A program made the position numbers and the translations under genes. Below, piece by piece: positions 43,110 through 51,298 of a DNA stretch of 64,000 nucleotides (position 1 is the stretch's first letter; every line of letters begins with the position of its first letter). This DNA is from Chromobacterium paludis (GTDB taxonomy: Bacteria > Pseudomonadota > Gammaproteobacteria > Burkholderiales > Chromobacteriaceae): assembly GCF_008275125.1 (NCBI RefSeq), contig NZ_CP043473.1, positions 2,418,001-2,482,000 on the forward strand. The letters are read 5' to 3'. The notes beneath the pieces are model-generated. The model was not told the DNA's origin. It searched no databases and was given only the letters and a program-made list of their open reading frames with translations.

Positions 43110-44182
43110 CGGGTAAGAAACGCATCGTCGTCGGCATGTCCGGCGGCGTGGATTCGTCGGTGACCGCCTGGCTCTTGAAGCAGCAAGGCCATGAAGTGAT
43201 CGGCGTGTTCATGCAGAACTGGGAAGACGACAACGACGACGAATACTGCTCGATCAAGCAAGACGCGCTGGACGCGATGAGCGTGGCCGACATCGTCGGC
43301 ATCGACATGGAAATCGTCAATTTCGCCAAGGAATACAAGGACCGCGTGTTCTCGTACTTCCTGAAGGAGTACTCGGCCGGCCGCACGCCCAATCCGGACG
43401 TGCTGTGCAATGCCGAGATCAAGTTCAAGGCCTTCCTCGACTACGCGATGGCGCTGGGCGCCGACTGCATCGCCACCGGCCATTACGCGCGCAAGCTGGA
43501 GCAGGACGGCACCCACTACCTGATGAAGGCGGTGGACCACACCAAGGACCAAAGCTACTTCCTGTACCGGCTGCAGCAACACCAGCTGGCCAAGGCCATC
43601 TTCCCGCTGGGCGACATCCGCAAGACCGAGGTGCGCAAGCTGGCGGAAGAGGCGGGCCTGCCCACCGCAGCCAAGAAGGACTCCACCGGCATCTGCTTCA
43701 TCGGCGAACGGCCGTTCCGCGAATTCCTGCAACGCTATCTGCCCACCTCGCCCGGCCAGATGGTGACGCCGGAAGGCAAAGTCGTCGGCGAGCACATCGG
43801 CCTGATGTATTACACCCTGGGCCAGCGCAAGGGCCTGACCATAGGCGGCAGCAAGGACGGCAACGGCGAGCCGTGGTTCGTCGCCGGCAAGGACATCCCG
43901 GCCAACAAGCTGATCGTGGTGCAGGGCCATGACCACCCGCTGCTGCTCAAGCCCACGCTGGCGATGGCGGACCTGAGCTGGACGCTGCCGGACGCGCCCG
44001 CCGCCGGCGACTACAGCGCCAAGAACCGCTACCGCATGGCGGACGCGGCCTGCAGGCTATCGCCCATCGTCGACGGCCAGGCCACGCTCACCTTCCAGGA
44101 AAAGCAGTGGGCGGTGACGCCGGGCCAGTCGGCCGTGCTCTACCACTGCGACATCTGCCTGGGCGGCGGCATCATCCAGTAA
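43106..44182 (+). CDS. mnmA: tRNA-uridine 2-sulfurtransferase
   Basis: The 358-residue enzyme has a PP-loop ([15 protein letters not shown]), the catalytic Cys in [12 protein letters not shown] and the persulfide Cys in [12 protein letters not shown]. It thiolates U34 of tRNA Lys, Glu and Gln with sulfur relayed from IscS. The GTG start at 43106 overlaps the upstream stop and has GGAAG before it. It is followed by a hairpin terminator disrupted by an IS element. Confidence 0.96.
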   Translation: MTGKKRIVVGMSGGVDSSVTAWLLKQQGHEVIGVFMQNWEDDNDDEYCSIKQDALDAMSVADIVGIDMEIVNFAKEYKDRVFSYFLKEYSAGRTPNPDVLCNAEIKFKAFLDYAMALGADCIATGHYARKLEQDGTHYLMKAVDHTKDQSYFLYRLQQHQLAKAIFPLGDIRKTEVRKLAEEAGLPTAAKKDSTGICFIGERPFREFLQRYLPTSPGQMVTPEGKVVGEHIGLMYYTLGQRKGLTIGGSKDGNGEPWFVAGKDIPANKLIVVQGHDHPLLLKPTLAMADLSWTLPDAPAAGDYSAKNRYRMADAACRLSPIVDGQATLTFQEKQWAVTPGQSAVLYHCDICLGGGIIQ

Positions 44183-44201
44183 GCAGTCCCGCCAAACAGC
44201 C

Positions 44202-44227
44202 AAGCCCCGCGCAAGCACGCGGGGCTT
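44202..44227 (+). terminator. mnmA terminator hairpin with its U tract split off by an IS
   Basis: A 10-bp stem AAGCCCCGCG/CGCGGGGCTT with a CAAGCA loop now ends in AATGTG. Joining base 44226 to base 45611 across the IS restores CGCGGGGCT+TTTTGCG, a normal U tract. The IS therefore inserted into the terminator. Confidence 0.75.
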
Positions 44228-44233
44228 AATGTG

Positions 44234-44249
44234 ATGGTCAGCCTGACCT
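44234..44249 (+). repeat. Left subterminal inverted repeat of the IS
   Basis: ATGGTCAGCCTGACCT is the exact reverse complement of 45592-45607. Presence of such repeats assigns the element to the IS1111 group rather than to IS110 proper. Confidence 0.9.
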
Positions 44250-44286
44250 AAATGCCTCAGCAGGCGTCAAACCTGCTGAGGCATTT
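44250..44286 (+). repeat. Strong hairpin at the left end of the IS
   Basis: A 15-bp perfect stem (AAATGCCTCAGCAGG with its complement, 7-nt loop) follows the left repeat, with a pyrimidine-rich tail TTCTTCTTCTTC. It lies between the left repeat and the transposase start. It could act as a terminator against transcription entering from outside, or as a recognition structure. Confidence 0.85.
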
Positions 44287-44311
44287 CTTCTTCTTCTTCG
44301 GGGAGAGCATC

Positions 44312-45358
44312 ATGGCAACCGTCACACTCATCGGTCTGGATATCGGCAAGCACAGCTTTCATCTGATCGGGCACGACCCGCGCGGCAACCCGGTCCTCAA
44401 GAAGCAGTTCAATCGCAACAGTCTCATCGAATTTCTCGCGAAACAGCCTCCCTGCCGCATCGTGATGGAGGCCTACTGCGGCGCGCACTGGCTGGCACGC
44501 AAGCTGACGGGCTTCGGTCATACCGTACAACTGATCGCACCGCAGTACATCCGCCCGTTTGTCTTCGGCAACAAGAACGATTTCATCGATGCCCAGGCCA
44601 TCTGCGAGGCGGCTACGCGCCCGACCATGCGCTACGTTGCCGCCAAGAGTGCCGAACAGCAAGCCTTGTCGGCACTGCATCGCCTGCGGGAATCTCGCAT
44701 TGCCGAACGAATACAGACCAACAACCAGATCCATGCGCTGCTGCTGGAGTTCGGCATCGCGCTTCCTGTCGGGGTACGGGGGATCACGCAGCTGCCGATG
44801 CTGCTGATGGACGAGACCAACGGCTTGCCCGTCAAGGCCCGGCAGATCCTGCAACGCCAGCTGGATCACTACCGTCTGCTCAAGACCGAGATCGACGAGC
44901 TGGATCACGAGATTGCCACAGAAGCCCGACAGGACGATGTCGCCCGGCGGTTGATGACCATTCCCGGCATCGGTGCGATCACCGCCAGCCAGTTGTCGGC
45001 GGACGCCGGCAATGCCAAGGGCTATGGCAATGCCCGTGACTTTGCGGCATCGCTGGGTCTGGTCCCGCGACAATACTCGACAGGCGGGAAGTCCAAGCTG
45101 CTGGGCATCAGCAAACGCGGTGACAAGAGCCTGCGTCGCCTGCTGGTGCAATGCGCACGGGTGATCATGCAGAACGCGCCGCGCTGGAAGAGTGCGATGG
45201 CAGCGTGGACGGTGGCGCTGATGCAGCGTCGCCACTCGAATATCGTGGCCTGCGCACTGGCCAACAAACTGGCACGGGTCGTGTGGGCGCTACTCGCCAA
45301 AGGCGGCGAGTACCGTCCCCAGGCCCGCGCACTGACTGAAATGCAAACCGCCGGGTAA
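44312..45358 (+). CDS. IS110-family (IS1111 group) DEDD transposase/recombinase
   Basis: The 348-residue protein has an N-terminal RuvC-like DEDD catalytic domain: IGLDIGKHSFHLIGHD with Asp9, VMEAYCGAHWLAR with Glu, and NDFIDAQAICEAATRP with Asp. The C-terminal Tnp20 domain contains LMTIPGIGAITASQLSADAGN, GLVPRQYSTGGKSKLLGISKRGDKSLRRLLVQCAR with the conserved Ser. It excises and inserts the IS using a guide RNA in studied members. The ATG at 44312 follows GGGGAGAG. All catalytic residues look intact, so the element may be active. Confidence 0.93.
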   Translation: MATVTLIGLDIGKHSFHLIGHDPRGNPVLKKQFNRNSLIEFLAKQPPCRIVMEAYCGAHWLARKLTGFGHTVQLIAPQYIRPFVFGNKNDFIDAQAICEAATRPTMRYVAAKSAEQQALSALHRLRESRIAERIQTNNQIHALLLEFGIALPVGVRGITQLPMLLMDETNGLPVKARQILQRQLDHYRLLKTEIDELDHEIATEARQDDVARRLMTIPGIGAITASQLSADAGNAKGYGNARDFAASLGLVPRQYSTGGKSKLLGISKRGDKSLRRLLVQCARVIMQNAPRWKSAMAAWTVALMQRRHSNIVACALANKLARVVWALLAKGGEYRPQARALTEMQTAG

Positions 45359-45591
45359 ACCCGGCGGCGAGTAGAAGCCTGCTTTTGCCAAGACAGATAC
45401 TGATGACGACAACCGGCCCACGGCCTGCAGGATACCCCGATCGTAAAAACAGTCATGACAGACTGAGGGCTTTTTAGGGACTTGCAGGAGCGGCTCACAT
45501 CATGGATCGGGCTCTATTGTGCCCATCAAGAATCCGGATAGATTAGAGCAAGCCTACCCCGTCATGATTCATCAGCACGCTGTTCTTGCAA
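45359..45591 (+). ncRNA. Candidate bridge-RNA region of the IS right end
   Basis: The 233-bp noncoding stretch lies between the transposase stop and the right inverted repeat, which is where IS1111-group elements carry their bridge RNA (established for the group). It contains possible stem segments and no open frame. I could not define exact ends or guide loops by eye. Confidence 0.35.
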
Positions 45592-45607
45592 AGGTCAGGC
45601 TGACCAT
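45592..45607 (-). repeat. Right subterminal inverted repeat of the IS
   Basis: AGGTCAGGCTGACCAT is the exact reverse complement of the left repeat at 44234-44249. Three bases (45608-45610) separate it from the reconstructed flank. Confidence 0.9.
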
Positions 45608-45629
45608 AGATTTTGCGTCCGCGCCAATC

Positions 45630-46883
45630 TCAGCGCGCCGCCAAGGGCGGCAGTCGGCGCAGGCGCAGCGCCACCGCCAGCAGCGCCAGCAGGCCCGCCG
45701 CCAGCGCGGCGGCCACGCCATGCCAGCCGCCGCGCCCCCACATCAGGCCGGACACCGTGCCGTACACGCTGGAGCCCAGGTAATAGCAGCTCAGGTACAG
45801 CGCGGAGGCCAGCGCCTTGGCCTCGCCGGCGCGCAGGCCTATCCAGCTGCTGGCCAGGGAGTGGCCGGCGAAGAAGCCGAACGTGAACAAGGCCACGCCG
45901 GGGACCAACAGCCACAGGCTGTCCGCCAGCGTCAACGCCAGCCCCGCCAGCATCAGTCCCACCATCAACCACAACACATTGCGCCGGCCCAGCCGGTCCG
46001 CCAGCTTGCCCACCCAGGCCGACGACCAGATGCCGACGATGTAGAGCGAAAACACCCAGGCCAGCATGCCCTGGCTCAGGGAAAACGGCGCGGCCAACAG
46101 GCGGAAGCCCAAGTAGTTGTACAGGCTGACGAAACAGCCCATCAGCAGGAAGGCCGTCAGGAACAGCCAGGGCAACCCGCCGTCGCGGCCGATGGCGGAC
46201 AACTCGCGCCGCATGCGGCCAAAGTCATGCCGGCGCGGCTGGAAATGGCGCGACGGCGGCAAGCAGCGCCAAAACCACCAAGCGCCGGCGCAGCCCAACA
46301 GGGCCAAAGCCAGCACCGCGCCGCGCCAGCCCAGGCTTTCGGCCAATGGCGCGGCGATGAAGCGCCCGCTCATGCCGCCCAGCGCGTTGCCGGCGATATA
46401 CAGCCCCATGGAGTGGCCCAGCGACTTGCCGTCCACCTCCTCGCTCAGATACGCCATCGCCACCGCGGGCAGGCCGGCCAGCACCGCGCCGAACAGCGCG
46501 CGCAACCACAGGAATTGGCCGAAACCGCCGACGAAGGCCGATAGCAGCATCAAGGCCGCCGCCAGCGCCAAAGCGCCGTTCATCACCGGCCGGCGGCCGA
46601 AACGGTCGGCCAGCAGGCTGGCCGGGATCAGGCTCAGCGCCAGCGCGCCGGTGGACATCGACACCACGCCGCTGGCGGCCGCCGGCGTCAGCCCGAAATC
46701 ATGCGCGAACATCGGCATCAAAGGCTGGGTGCCATACAGCATGGCGAAGGTGCAGAAGCCGCCGACGAACATGGCGCGGGCGGTGGAGCGGAAGGCCGGC
46801 GTGCCGGCTTGCAGCTTGCCCGCGGCGGCGGACGGAACGATGGCGGGCTGGGACAGGGCGATGGGGGCGACGGGGGCGTTCAC
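45630..46883 (-). CDS. MFS transporter, YnfM-like
   Basis: The 417-residue protein has about twelve membrane helices and the A-motif LLADRFGRRPVM between helices 2 and 3, plus KLADRLGRRNVLW after helix 8. Such proteins export small molecules such as drugs or sugars. It diverges from a LysR regulator (46985), the usual pairing. Its stop lies 20 bp from the IS, which probably cost it its terminator. Substrate unknown. Confidence 0.85.
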   Translation of the reverse strand: MNAPVAPIALSQPAIVPSAAAGKLQAGTPAFRSTARAMFVGGFCTFAMLYGTQPLMPMFAHDFGLTPAAASGVVSMSTGALALSLIPASLLADRFGRRPVMNGALALAAALMLLSAFVGGFGQFLWLRALFGAVLAGLPAVAMAYLSEEVDGKSLGHSMGLYIAGNALGGMSGRFIAAPLAESLGWRGAVLALALLGCAGAWWFWRCLPPSRHFQPRRHDFGRMRRELSAIGRDGGLPWLFLTAFLLMGCFVSLYNYLGFRLLAAPFSLSQGMLAWVFSLYIVGIWSSAWVGKLADRLGRRNVLWLMVGLMLAGLALTLADSLWLLVPGVALFTFGFFAGHSLASSWIGLRAGEAKALASALYLSCYYLGSSVYGTVSGLMWGRGGWHGVAAALAAGLLALLAVALRLRRLPPLAAR

Positions 46884-46963
46884 GGCGGATACTCATTCAG
46901 GCTTGCGACGCCGTCAGCTTAGGCTTGGCCCAAACCAGGGTCCAATATATATTTCAGTCAAGA

Positions 46964-46984
46964 TTGATACTTATAAAATATCAA
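46964..46984. promoter_or_regulatory. LysR-type operator TTGATA-N9-TATCAA abutting the regulator start
   Basis: Perfect 6-bp arms with a 9-bp centre fit the T-N11-A motif of LysR regulators. The centre and right arm include TATAAA, placed as a -10 box so that transcription would begin at or within a base or two of the ATG at 46985. This predicts autoregulation and control of the divergent MFS gene. Confidence 0.55.
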
Positions 46985-47869
46985 ATGGAACTGCGACACC
47001 TGCGCTATTTCCTCGCCGTGGCCGAGGAGCTGCACTTCACCCGCGCCGCCGAGCGGCTGCACATCGGCCAGCCGCCCTTGAGCCAGCAAATCCAGGCGCT
47101 GGAGGCCGAACTGGGCGCGCCGCTGTTCCGCCGCCATCAGCGCAAGGTGGAGCTGACCGCCGCCGGGCTGCAGCTGCTGCCCAGGGCCAGGCAAATCCTG
47201 GCCGACAGCGCGGCCGCCATGGCCGCGGCGCGCCGCGCCGCCGACGGCGAGATCGGCGAGCTGCGCATAGGCTTCACCTCCTCCCTGCCCTTGACGCCGA
47301 TACTGCATCGCAGCCTGCGGCGCTATCGCGAACGCTATCCGGAGGTCAAACTGACCCTGTGCGAACTGTTCACCGCCGCCCAGTTCGACGCGCTGGAAAA
47401 CAAACAGCTGGATCTCGGTTTCGTCCGCTTCAACGGCCCGCCGCCCCGCGACGCGATCCAGGTGCGGGAACTGCACCGCGACCGCCTGCTGGCGGTGCTG
47501 CCCAGCGCCCATCCGCTGGCGGGCGCATCCGCCGTCACGCTGAGTCAATTGGCCGATACGCCGCTGATAGGCTACCCGCGGGAGGCCGGCGCCGGCCTGC
47601 GCGACGTGATCCTGCAACTGGCGAGGCAAAGCGGCGTGGAGTTGCACGTGGTGCAGGAGGCGGGCGAGGCCATCACCCAGATCGGCCTGGTGGCGGCCGG
47701 CGTCGGCGCCGCCATCCTGCCCTCCCCGCTGGAATGCGTGCAGATCCCGGCCGTGCGCTATGTGCCGCTGGCCGACGAGGATGCTTACCTGGCCATGGGC
47801 ATCGCCACCCGGCGCGACGAAGACTCGCCGCTGGCGGCGCATTTTCTGGCTGGCGTGGCCGGAGACTAA
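46985..47869 (+). CDS. LysR family transcriptional regulator
   Basis: The 294-residue protein has the LysR start MELRHLRYFLAVAEELHFTRAAERLHIGQPPLSQQIQALEAELGAPLFRRHQRKVELTAAG (winged HTH) and a periplasmic-binding-protein-like effector domain (ELRIGFTSSLPLTPILHRSL). It probably controls the divergent MFS exporter. No ribosome site precedes the ATG, so the mRNA may be leaderless. Its end overlaps the convergent SDR gene by 4 nt. Confidence 0.9.
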   Translation: MELRHLRYFLAVAEELHFTRAAERLHIGQPPLSQQIQALEAELGAPLFRRHQRKVELTAAGLQLLPRARQILADSAAAMAAARRAADGEIGELRIGFTSSLPLTPILHRSLRRYRERYPEVKLTLCELFTAAQFDALENKQLDLGFVRFNGPPPRDAIQVRELHRDRLLAVLPSAHPLAGASAVTLSQLADTPLIGYPREAGAGLRDVILQLARQSGVELHVVQEAGEAITQIGLVAAGVGAAILPSPLECVQIPAVRYVPLADEDAYLAMGIATRRDEDSPLAAHFLAGVAGD

Positions 47870-48606
47870 CGGCCGCCGGACACGTCCAACAGGCTGCCGG
47901 TGCAAAACGACGCGGCATCGGACAGCAGCCAGACGATGGCTTCCGCCACCTCCGCCGGCTGACCGCCGCGTCCCAGCGGGACGGACGGCGCCAGCCGCGC
48001 CACGCGGCCCGCCTCGCCGCTGGCGGCGTGGATATCGGTTTCAATCAGGCCGGGACGCACCGCGTTGACGCGTATACCCTCCGCCGCCACTTCGCGCGCC
48101 AGGCCCAGGGTCAGCGTGTCTATCGCGCCCTTGCTGGCGGCGTAATCGATGTATTCGCCGGCAGAACCCAGCCGCGACGCGGCCGAGGACACGTTGACGA
48201 TGGCGCCGCCGTCGCCGCCGTGATGGGTGGACATGCGCCGCACGGCCTCGCGGCAGCACAGCAGCGGGCCCAGCACATTGACGCGCAATATCCGTTCTAC
48301 CCTTTCGGCGCTGTAATCCTCCAGCCTCCCCATGGGAGCGGTCACGCCGGCATTGTTGACCAGGCCGTCCAGGCGGCCGTAATGGCACAGCGCATCGTCG
48401 AATAGCCTGACGATGGCCTTCTCTTCCGACGCGTCGGCGCGGAACAGCTCGACGGCGTCGCCCAGTTCCGCCTTCAAAGCCAAGGCGCTGGCCTCGTCTT
48501 CGCGGTAATTGGCCGCCACGCGCCAGCCTTGCGCAACCAGGAGCCGCGTCGTCGCGGCGCCGATGCCCCGCGTGCCGCCAGTGACCAGAGCGACTTTTCC
48601 AGTCAT
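47866..48606 (-). CDS. Short-chain dehydrogenase/reductase
   Basis: The 246-residue enzyme has the NAD(P) site TGGTRGIG, the NNAG motif (GLVNNAGVTAP), the catalytic triad in VNVSSAASRLGSAGEYIDYAASKGA (Ser, Tyr, Lys), and PGLIETDIHA. It belongs to the classical SDRs near YgfF-like glucose dehydrogenases. Substrate unknown. Its start is 5 nt downstream of tyrA's stop on the same strand, suggesting co-transcription. Confidence 0.87.
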   Translation of the reverse strand: MTGKVALVTGGTRGIGAATTRLLVAQGWRVAANYREDEASALALKAELGDAVELFRADASEEKAIVRLFDDALCHYGRLDGLVNNAGVTAPMGRLEDYSAERVERILRVNVLGPLLCCREAVRRMSTHHGGDGGAIVNVSSAASRLGSAGEYIDYAASKGAIDTLTLGLAREVAAEGIRVNAVRPGLIETDIHAASGEAGRVARLAPSVPLGRGGQPAEVAEAIVWLLSDAASFCTGSLLDVSGGR

Positions 48607-48610
48607 CGTC

Positions 48611-49498
48611 TTATCCTCTTCGCAAGAATTGCTGATGCCAGCGCGTGCGCGCGGCGCGCGCCTCGCCGAACAATTGATTCAGGCCCGCGGCGTCGCCCGA
48701 CTCCAGCAAGGCCGCCAGCCGGCTCAGGCCGGCCTGGTATTCGGCCAGATCGGCCAACAGCGCCTGGCGGTTGGCCAGACTGATGTCGGTCCACATCTCC
48801 GGGTGGCTGCCGGCGATGCGGGTGAAGTCGCGAAAACCGGTGGCGGCGAAATCGAAACAGCGCTCGGCGTCGGCCTTGGCCGCCACCTGATCGACATAGG
48901 CGAAGGCCAGCAAGTGGGGCAGATGGCTGACGCTGGCGAACACCGCGTCGTGCTCGGCCGGGCTCATGGCGTGGATTTCGGCGCCGCAGGCGCGCCACAT
49001 TTCGGAGACGGTCTCCGCGGCCGCGGGCAGGGTCTCGTCCAGCGGCGTCAGCACCACGCGGCGGTTTTCATAGAGCCCATACTGGGCCGCGGAGGCGCCT
49101 GACAAATCCGAGCCGGCGATCGGATGCGCCGGCACGCACCACGGCAGATGATCGGGCAGATGCTGGCGGTACAGCGCCGCCACGTCGCTCTTGGTGCTGC
49201 CGCCGTCGGTGACGATGGCGCCCTGCCGCAGCCGCGGCGCCAGGGCGCGCATCAACGCGCCCATCTGCCCCACCGGCGCGGCCAGCAGCACCATGTCGGC
49301 GAGATGGGCCACGGCGGCGATGTCCTGGCTGACCTCGTCGGCCACACCCAAGGCCAGCGCCTTGTCCAGATTGGCCTGCGTGCGGCCGACGCCGATGACC
49401 CTGCGCACCCGGCCGGCTCGCTTGAGCGCCAGCGCGAACGAGCCGCCGATCAAGCCTACGCCCGCCACCACCAGCGTATCTATCTGCTGCACCTGCAT
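48611..49498 (-). CDS. tyrA: Prephenate dehydrogenase
   Basis: The 295-residue enzyme has an N-terminal NAD site (VAGVGLIGGSFALAL), PAHPIAGSDLSGASAA, and SHLPHLLAFAYVD, all typical of prephenate dehydrogenase. It oxidises and decarboxylates prephenate to 4-hydroxyphenylpyruvate for tyrosine. There is no fused chorismate mutase. A DUF4936 gene diverges from it, and the SDR gene follows closely. Confidence 0.93.
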   Translation of the reverse strand: MQVQQIDTLVVAGVGLIGGSFALALKRAGRVRRVIGVGRTQANLDKALALGVADEVSQDIAAVAHLADMVLLAAPVGQMGALMRALAPRLRQGAIVTDGGSTKSDVAALYRQHLPDHLPWCVPAHPIAGSDLSGASAAQYGLYENRRVVLTPLDETLPAAAETVSEMWRACGAEIHAMSPAEHDAVFASVSHLPHLLAFAYVDQVAAKADAERCFDFAATGFRDFTRIAGSHPEMWTDISLANRQALLADLAEYQAGLSRLAALLESGDAAGLNQLFGEARAARTRWHQQFLRRG

Positions 49499-49577
49499 CC
49501 CCTTGTCCAGCCGCCACCCGCGCGGCGCAAAGGACTATCATAAACAATTTTGCCGCCCTGACCAGCCCGGAGACGCC

Positions 49578-49838
49578 ATGACCGCCACGCTGTACTGCTA
49601 TTTCAAAGCCCCTGCCGAACGCGACAAAACCCTGGCGCAACTGCGCGCGCTGCAAGCCGAGCTGGCCGCAGCCGGTTGGCCTGGCGAACTGTTGCGCCGC
49701 TGCGATGACGCCGACACCTGGATGGAGATCTACCCTGGCCTAGCAGACCGCGACGCCTTCCGCGCCGCCTGGCAGGCCGCCCGGCTGCGCCACGGCCTGG
49801 CGCTGCCGGCGCATGAGGAGTGGTTTCAGCCGCTATAG
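49578..49838 (+). CDS. DUF4936 family protein
   Basis: The 86-residue protein TATLYCYFKAPAERDKTLAQLRALQAEL...TWMEIYPGLADRDAFRAAW has a ferredoxin-like alpha-beta fold pattern. This family is mostly found in betaproteobacteria with no known role. The ATG at 49578 follows GGAGACG. It is divergent from tyrA. Confidence 0.75.
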   Translation: MTATLYCYFKAPAERDKTLAQLRALQAELAAAGWPGELLRRCDDADTWMEIYPGLADRDAFRAAWQAARLRHGLALPAHEEWFQPL

Positions 49839-49841
49839 GCA

Positions 49842-49868
49842 AGAAAAAGGCCGGGCATCCGCCCGGCC
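49842..49868 (-). terminator. Intrinsic terminator of the symporter gene
   Basis: On the minus strand GGCCGGGC pairs with GCCCGGCC around a 4-nt loop, then TTTTTCTT. It lies about 120 bp beyond the symporter stop. The plus strand reading lacks U's after the hairpin. The 150-bp gap 49839-49988 holds nothing else supportable. Confidence 0.8.
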
Positions 49869-49988
49869 GCAAAGTCACGAGAGAAACCGGTATCCGCTCC
49901 GGCCAACGGCCCAAGCCCGGTTATCCTGCTACTGTAATTCGCTTTGGCGACAATCGACAAATTATTTATGCTGCTTAGTTAATCTTAT

Positions 49989-51155
49989 TTAGCCATTTTG
50001 CATGGCTGGCCGCGCCGGCAAGGCCAGCCGCTCCACCCACAGCGCAATCACGCCATCTCCCGCCACATTGCAAGCGGTGCCAAAGCTGTCCTGCGCCAGA
50101 TAGAGCGCGATCATCAGCGCCAGCGCGGCTTCCGGAAAGCCCAGCACGCTGGACAGGATGCCCAGCGCCGACATCACGCCGCCGCCCGGCGCGCCCGGCG
50201 CCGCCACCATGGTGACGCCTAGCAACAGGATGAACGGCAGCATCACATCCCAGCCCGGCAAGGCCAGGCCATCCGTCATCAGCATCACCGCCGTGGCGCA
50301 GCTGACCAGGGTGATGGTGGAGCCGCACAAATGGATGGTGGCGCACAGCGGCATGACAAAGCTCACCACCGGCGAGGCCACTTTCATGTCGGCGGCCGAG
50401 CGCAGCGCGACGGGGATGGTGGCGGCCGACGACATGGTGCCCAGCGCGGTGAAGTAGGCCGGCAGCATGGCGCGCAGCAAGGACAGCGGGTTGCGCCCCA
50501 GCAACAGGCCGCTCACGCCGTACAGCAGCGTCAGCCACAGCGCGTGCAGGCCGATGGCCAACAGCAGCACCACGGCAAAGGTCTGCAAGGTGGCAAAGGC
50601 GGTGCCGGCGGCGGCCATGTCGGCGAACACGCAGGCGATATAAGCCGGCAGCAGCGGCACCAGCACGCGCGACAATACCCGCTCGACGATGTCCTTGCCC
50701 TGCTCCGCGATCTCGCGCAGCCGCGTCGCGCCGGTAGCGGAAATGCCCAGGCCAAACACGAAGGCCAGCGTCAGCGCCGTCATCACATCGAACAGCGGCT
50801 TGATTTCCAGCTTGAACAGCGGAGCCAGTTTGACAGCGTCTGCCGGAGCCGCCGCCGCCGCGCCCACCCATTGCGGCAAGAACGCGGAAGCCGCGCCGAA
50901 GGCCAGCGCGCCGGACAGGATGGTGGAGGCATAGGCCAGGCCCACGGTCCAGCCCAGCATGCGGCCGGAGCCGCTCTCCAGCGAGGCGATGCCATGCATG
51001 ATGTAGAACACGATGATCAGCGGGATCATGAAGCCGATGAATTGGCCGAACAGGCCCTTGAAGGTGAGCAGCAGCGACTGCACGGCTTGCGGCGCATACA
51101 GGCCCAGCGCGATGCCCAGGGCCATGCCGGCCAGCAATTTCAGGATCAGTTTCAA
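49989..51155 (-). CDS. Dicarboxylate/amino acid:cation symporter (DAACS family)
   Basis: The 388-residue membrane protein has about eight helices and the re-entrant loop regions of the glutamate/dicarboxylate carriers: TMSSAATIPVALRSA (serine-rich motif), ATIHLCGSTITLVSC and GGGVMSALGILSSVLGFP. It imports a dicarboxylate or amino acid with sodium or protons. The specific substrate is unclear, because the NMDGT signature is replaced by HLCGS. Confidence 0.87.
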   Translation of the reverse strand: MKLILKLLAGMALGIALGLYAPQAVQSLLLTFKGLFGQFIGFMIPLIIVFYIMHGIASLESGSGRMLGWTVGLAYASTILSGALAFGAASAFLPQWVGAAAAAPADAVKLAPLFKLEIKPLFDVMTALTLAFVFGLGISATGATRLREIAEQGKDIVERVLSRVLVPLLPAYIACVFADMAAAGTAFATLQTFAVVLLLAIGLHALWLTLLYGVSGLLLGRNPLSLLRAMLPAYFTALGTMSSAATIPVALRSAADMKVASPVVSFVMPLCATIHLCGSTITLVSCATAVMLMTDGLALPGWDVMLPFILLLGVTMVAAPGAPGGGVMSALGILSSVLGFPEAALALMIALYLAQDSFGTACNVAGDGVIALWVERLALPARPAMQNG

Positions 51156-51241
51156 AAGCGACCTCTTTGTCCATTGCCCAAGCGCTCTCGCGCAGGCGAC
51201 AGCCTGCCGCTCCGGCCCAAGCCGAATGGCGCGCGATCATG

Positions 51242-51263
51242 GAAATGCCCGCGAAGCGCGGGC
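51242..51263 (-). terminator. Possible terminator of pabC
   Basis: GCCCGCG pairs with CGCGGGC with a short AAG loop, then ATTTCC on the minus strand. The U tract is short, so this is weak. Confidence 0.35.
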
Positions 51264-51298
51264 GGCGAGCGGCGGCGGTTTGTCCCTCCGCGCCGGGC

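Larger units (their letters stand above)
44227..45610 (+). mobile_element. IS110-family (IS1111 group) insertion sequence, complete
   Basis: The element of 1384 bp carries a single DEDD transposase and 16-bp perfect subterminal inverted repeats (44234-44249 and 45592-45607). Seven bases lie outside the left repeat and three outside the right, as known for IS1111-type elements. The boundaries were fixed by removing the element, which rebuilds a terminator U tract. No target duplication is seen, as expected for the family. The right noncoding part, about 250 bp, may encode a guide (bridge) RNA. Confidence 0.85.

Noticed and set aside
46117..48405. 762-residue ORF spanning the MFS, LysR and SDR genes
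   Set aside because: It overlaps three supported genes in other frames and has an Arg/Pro/Ala-rich shadow composition.
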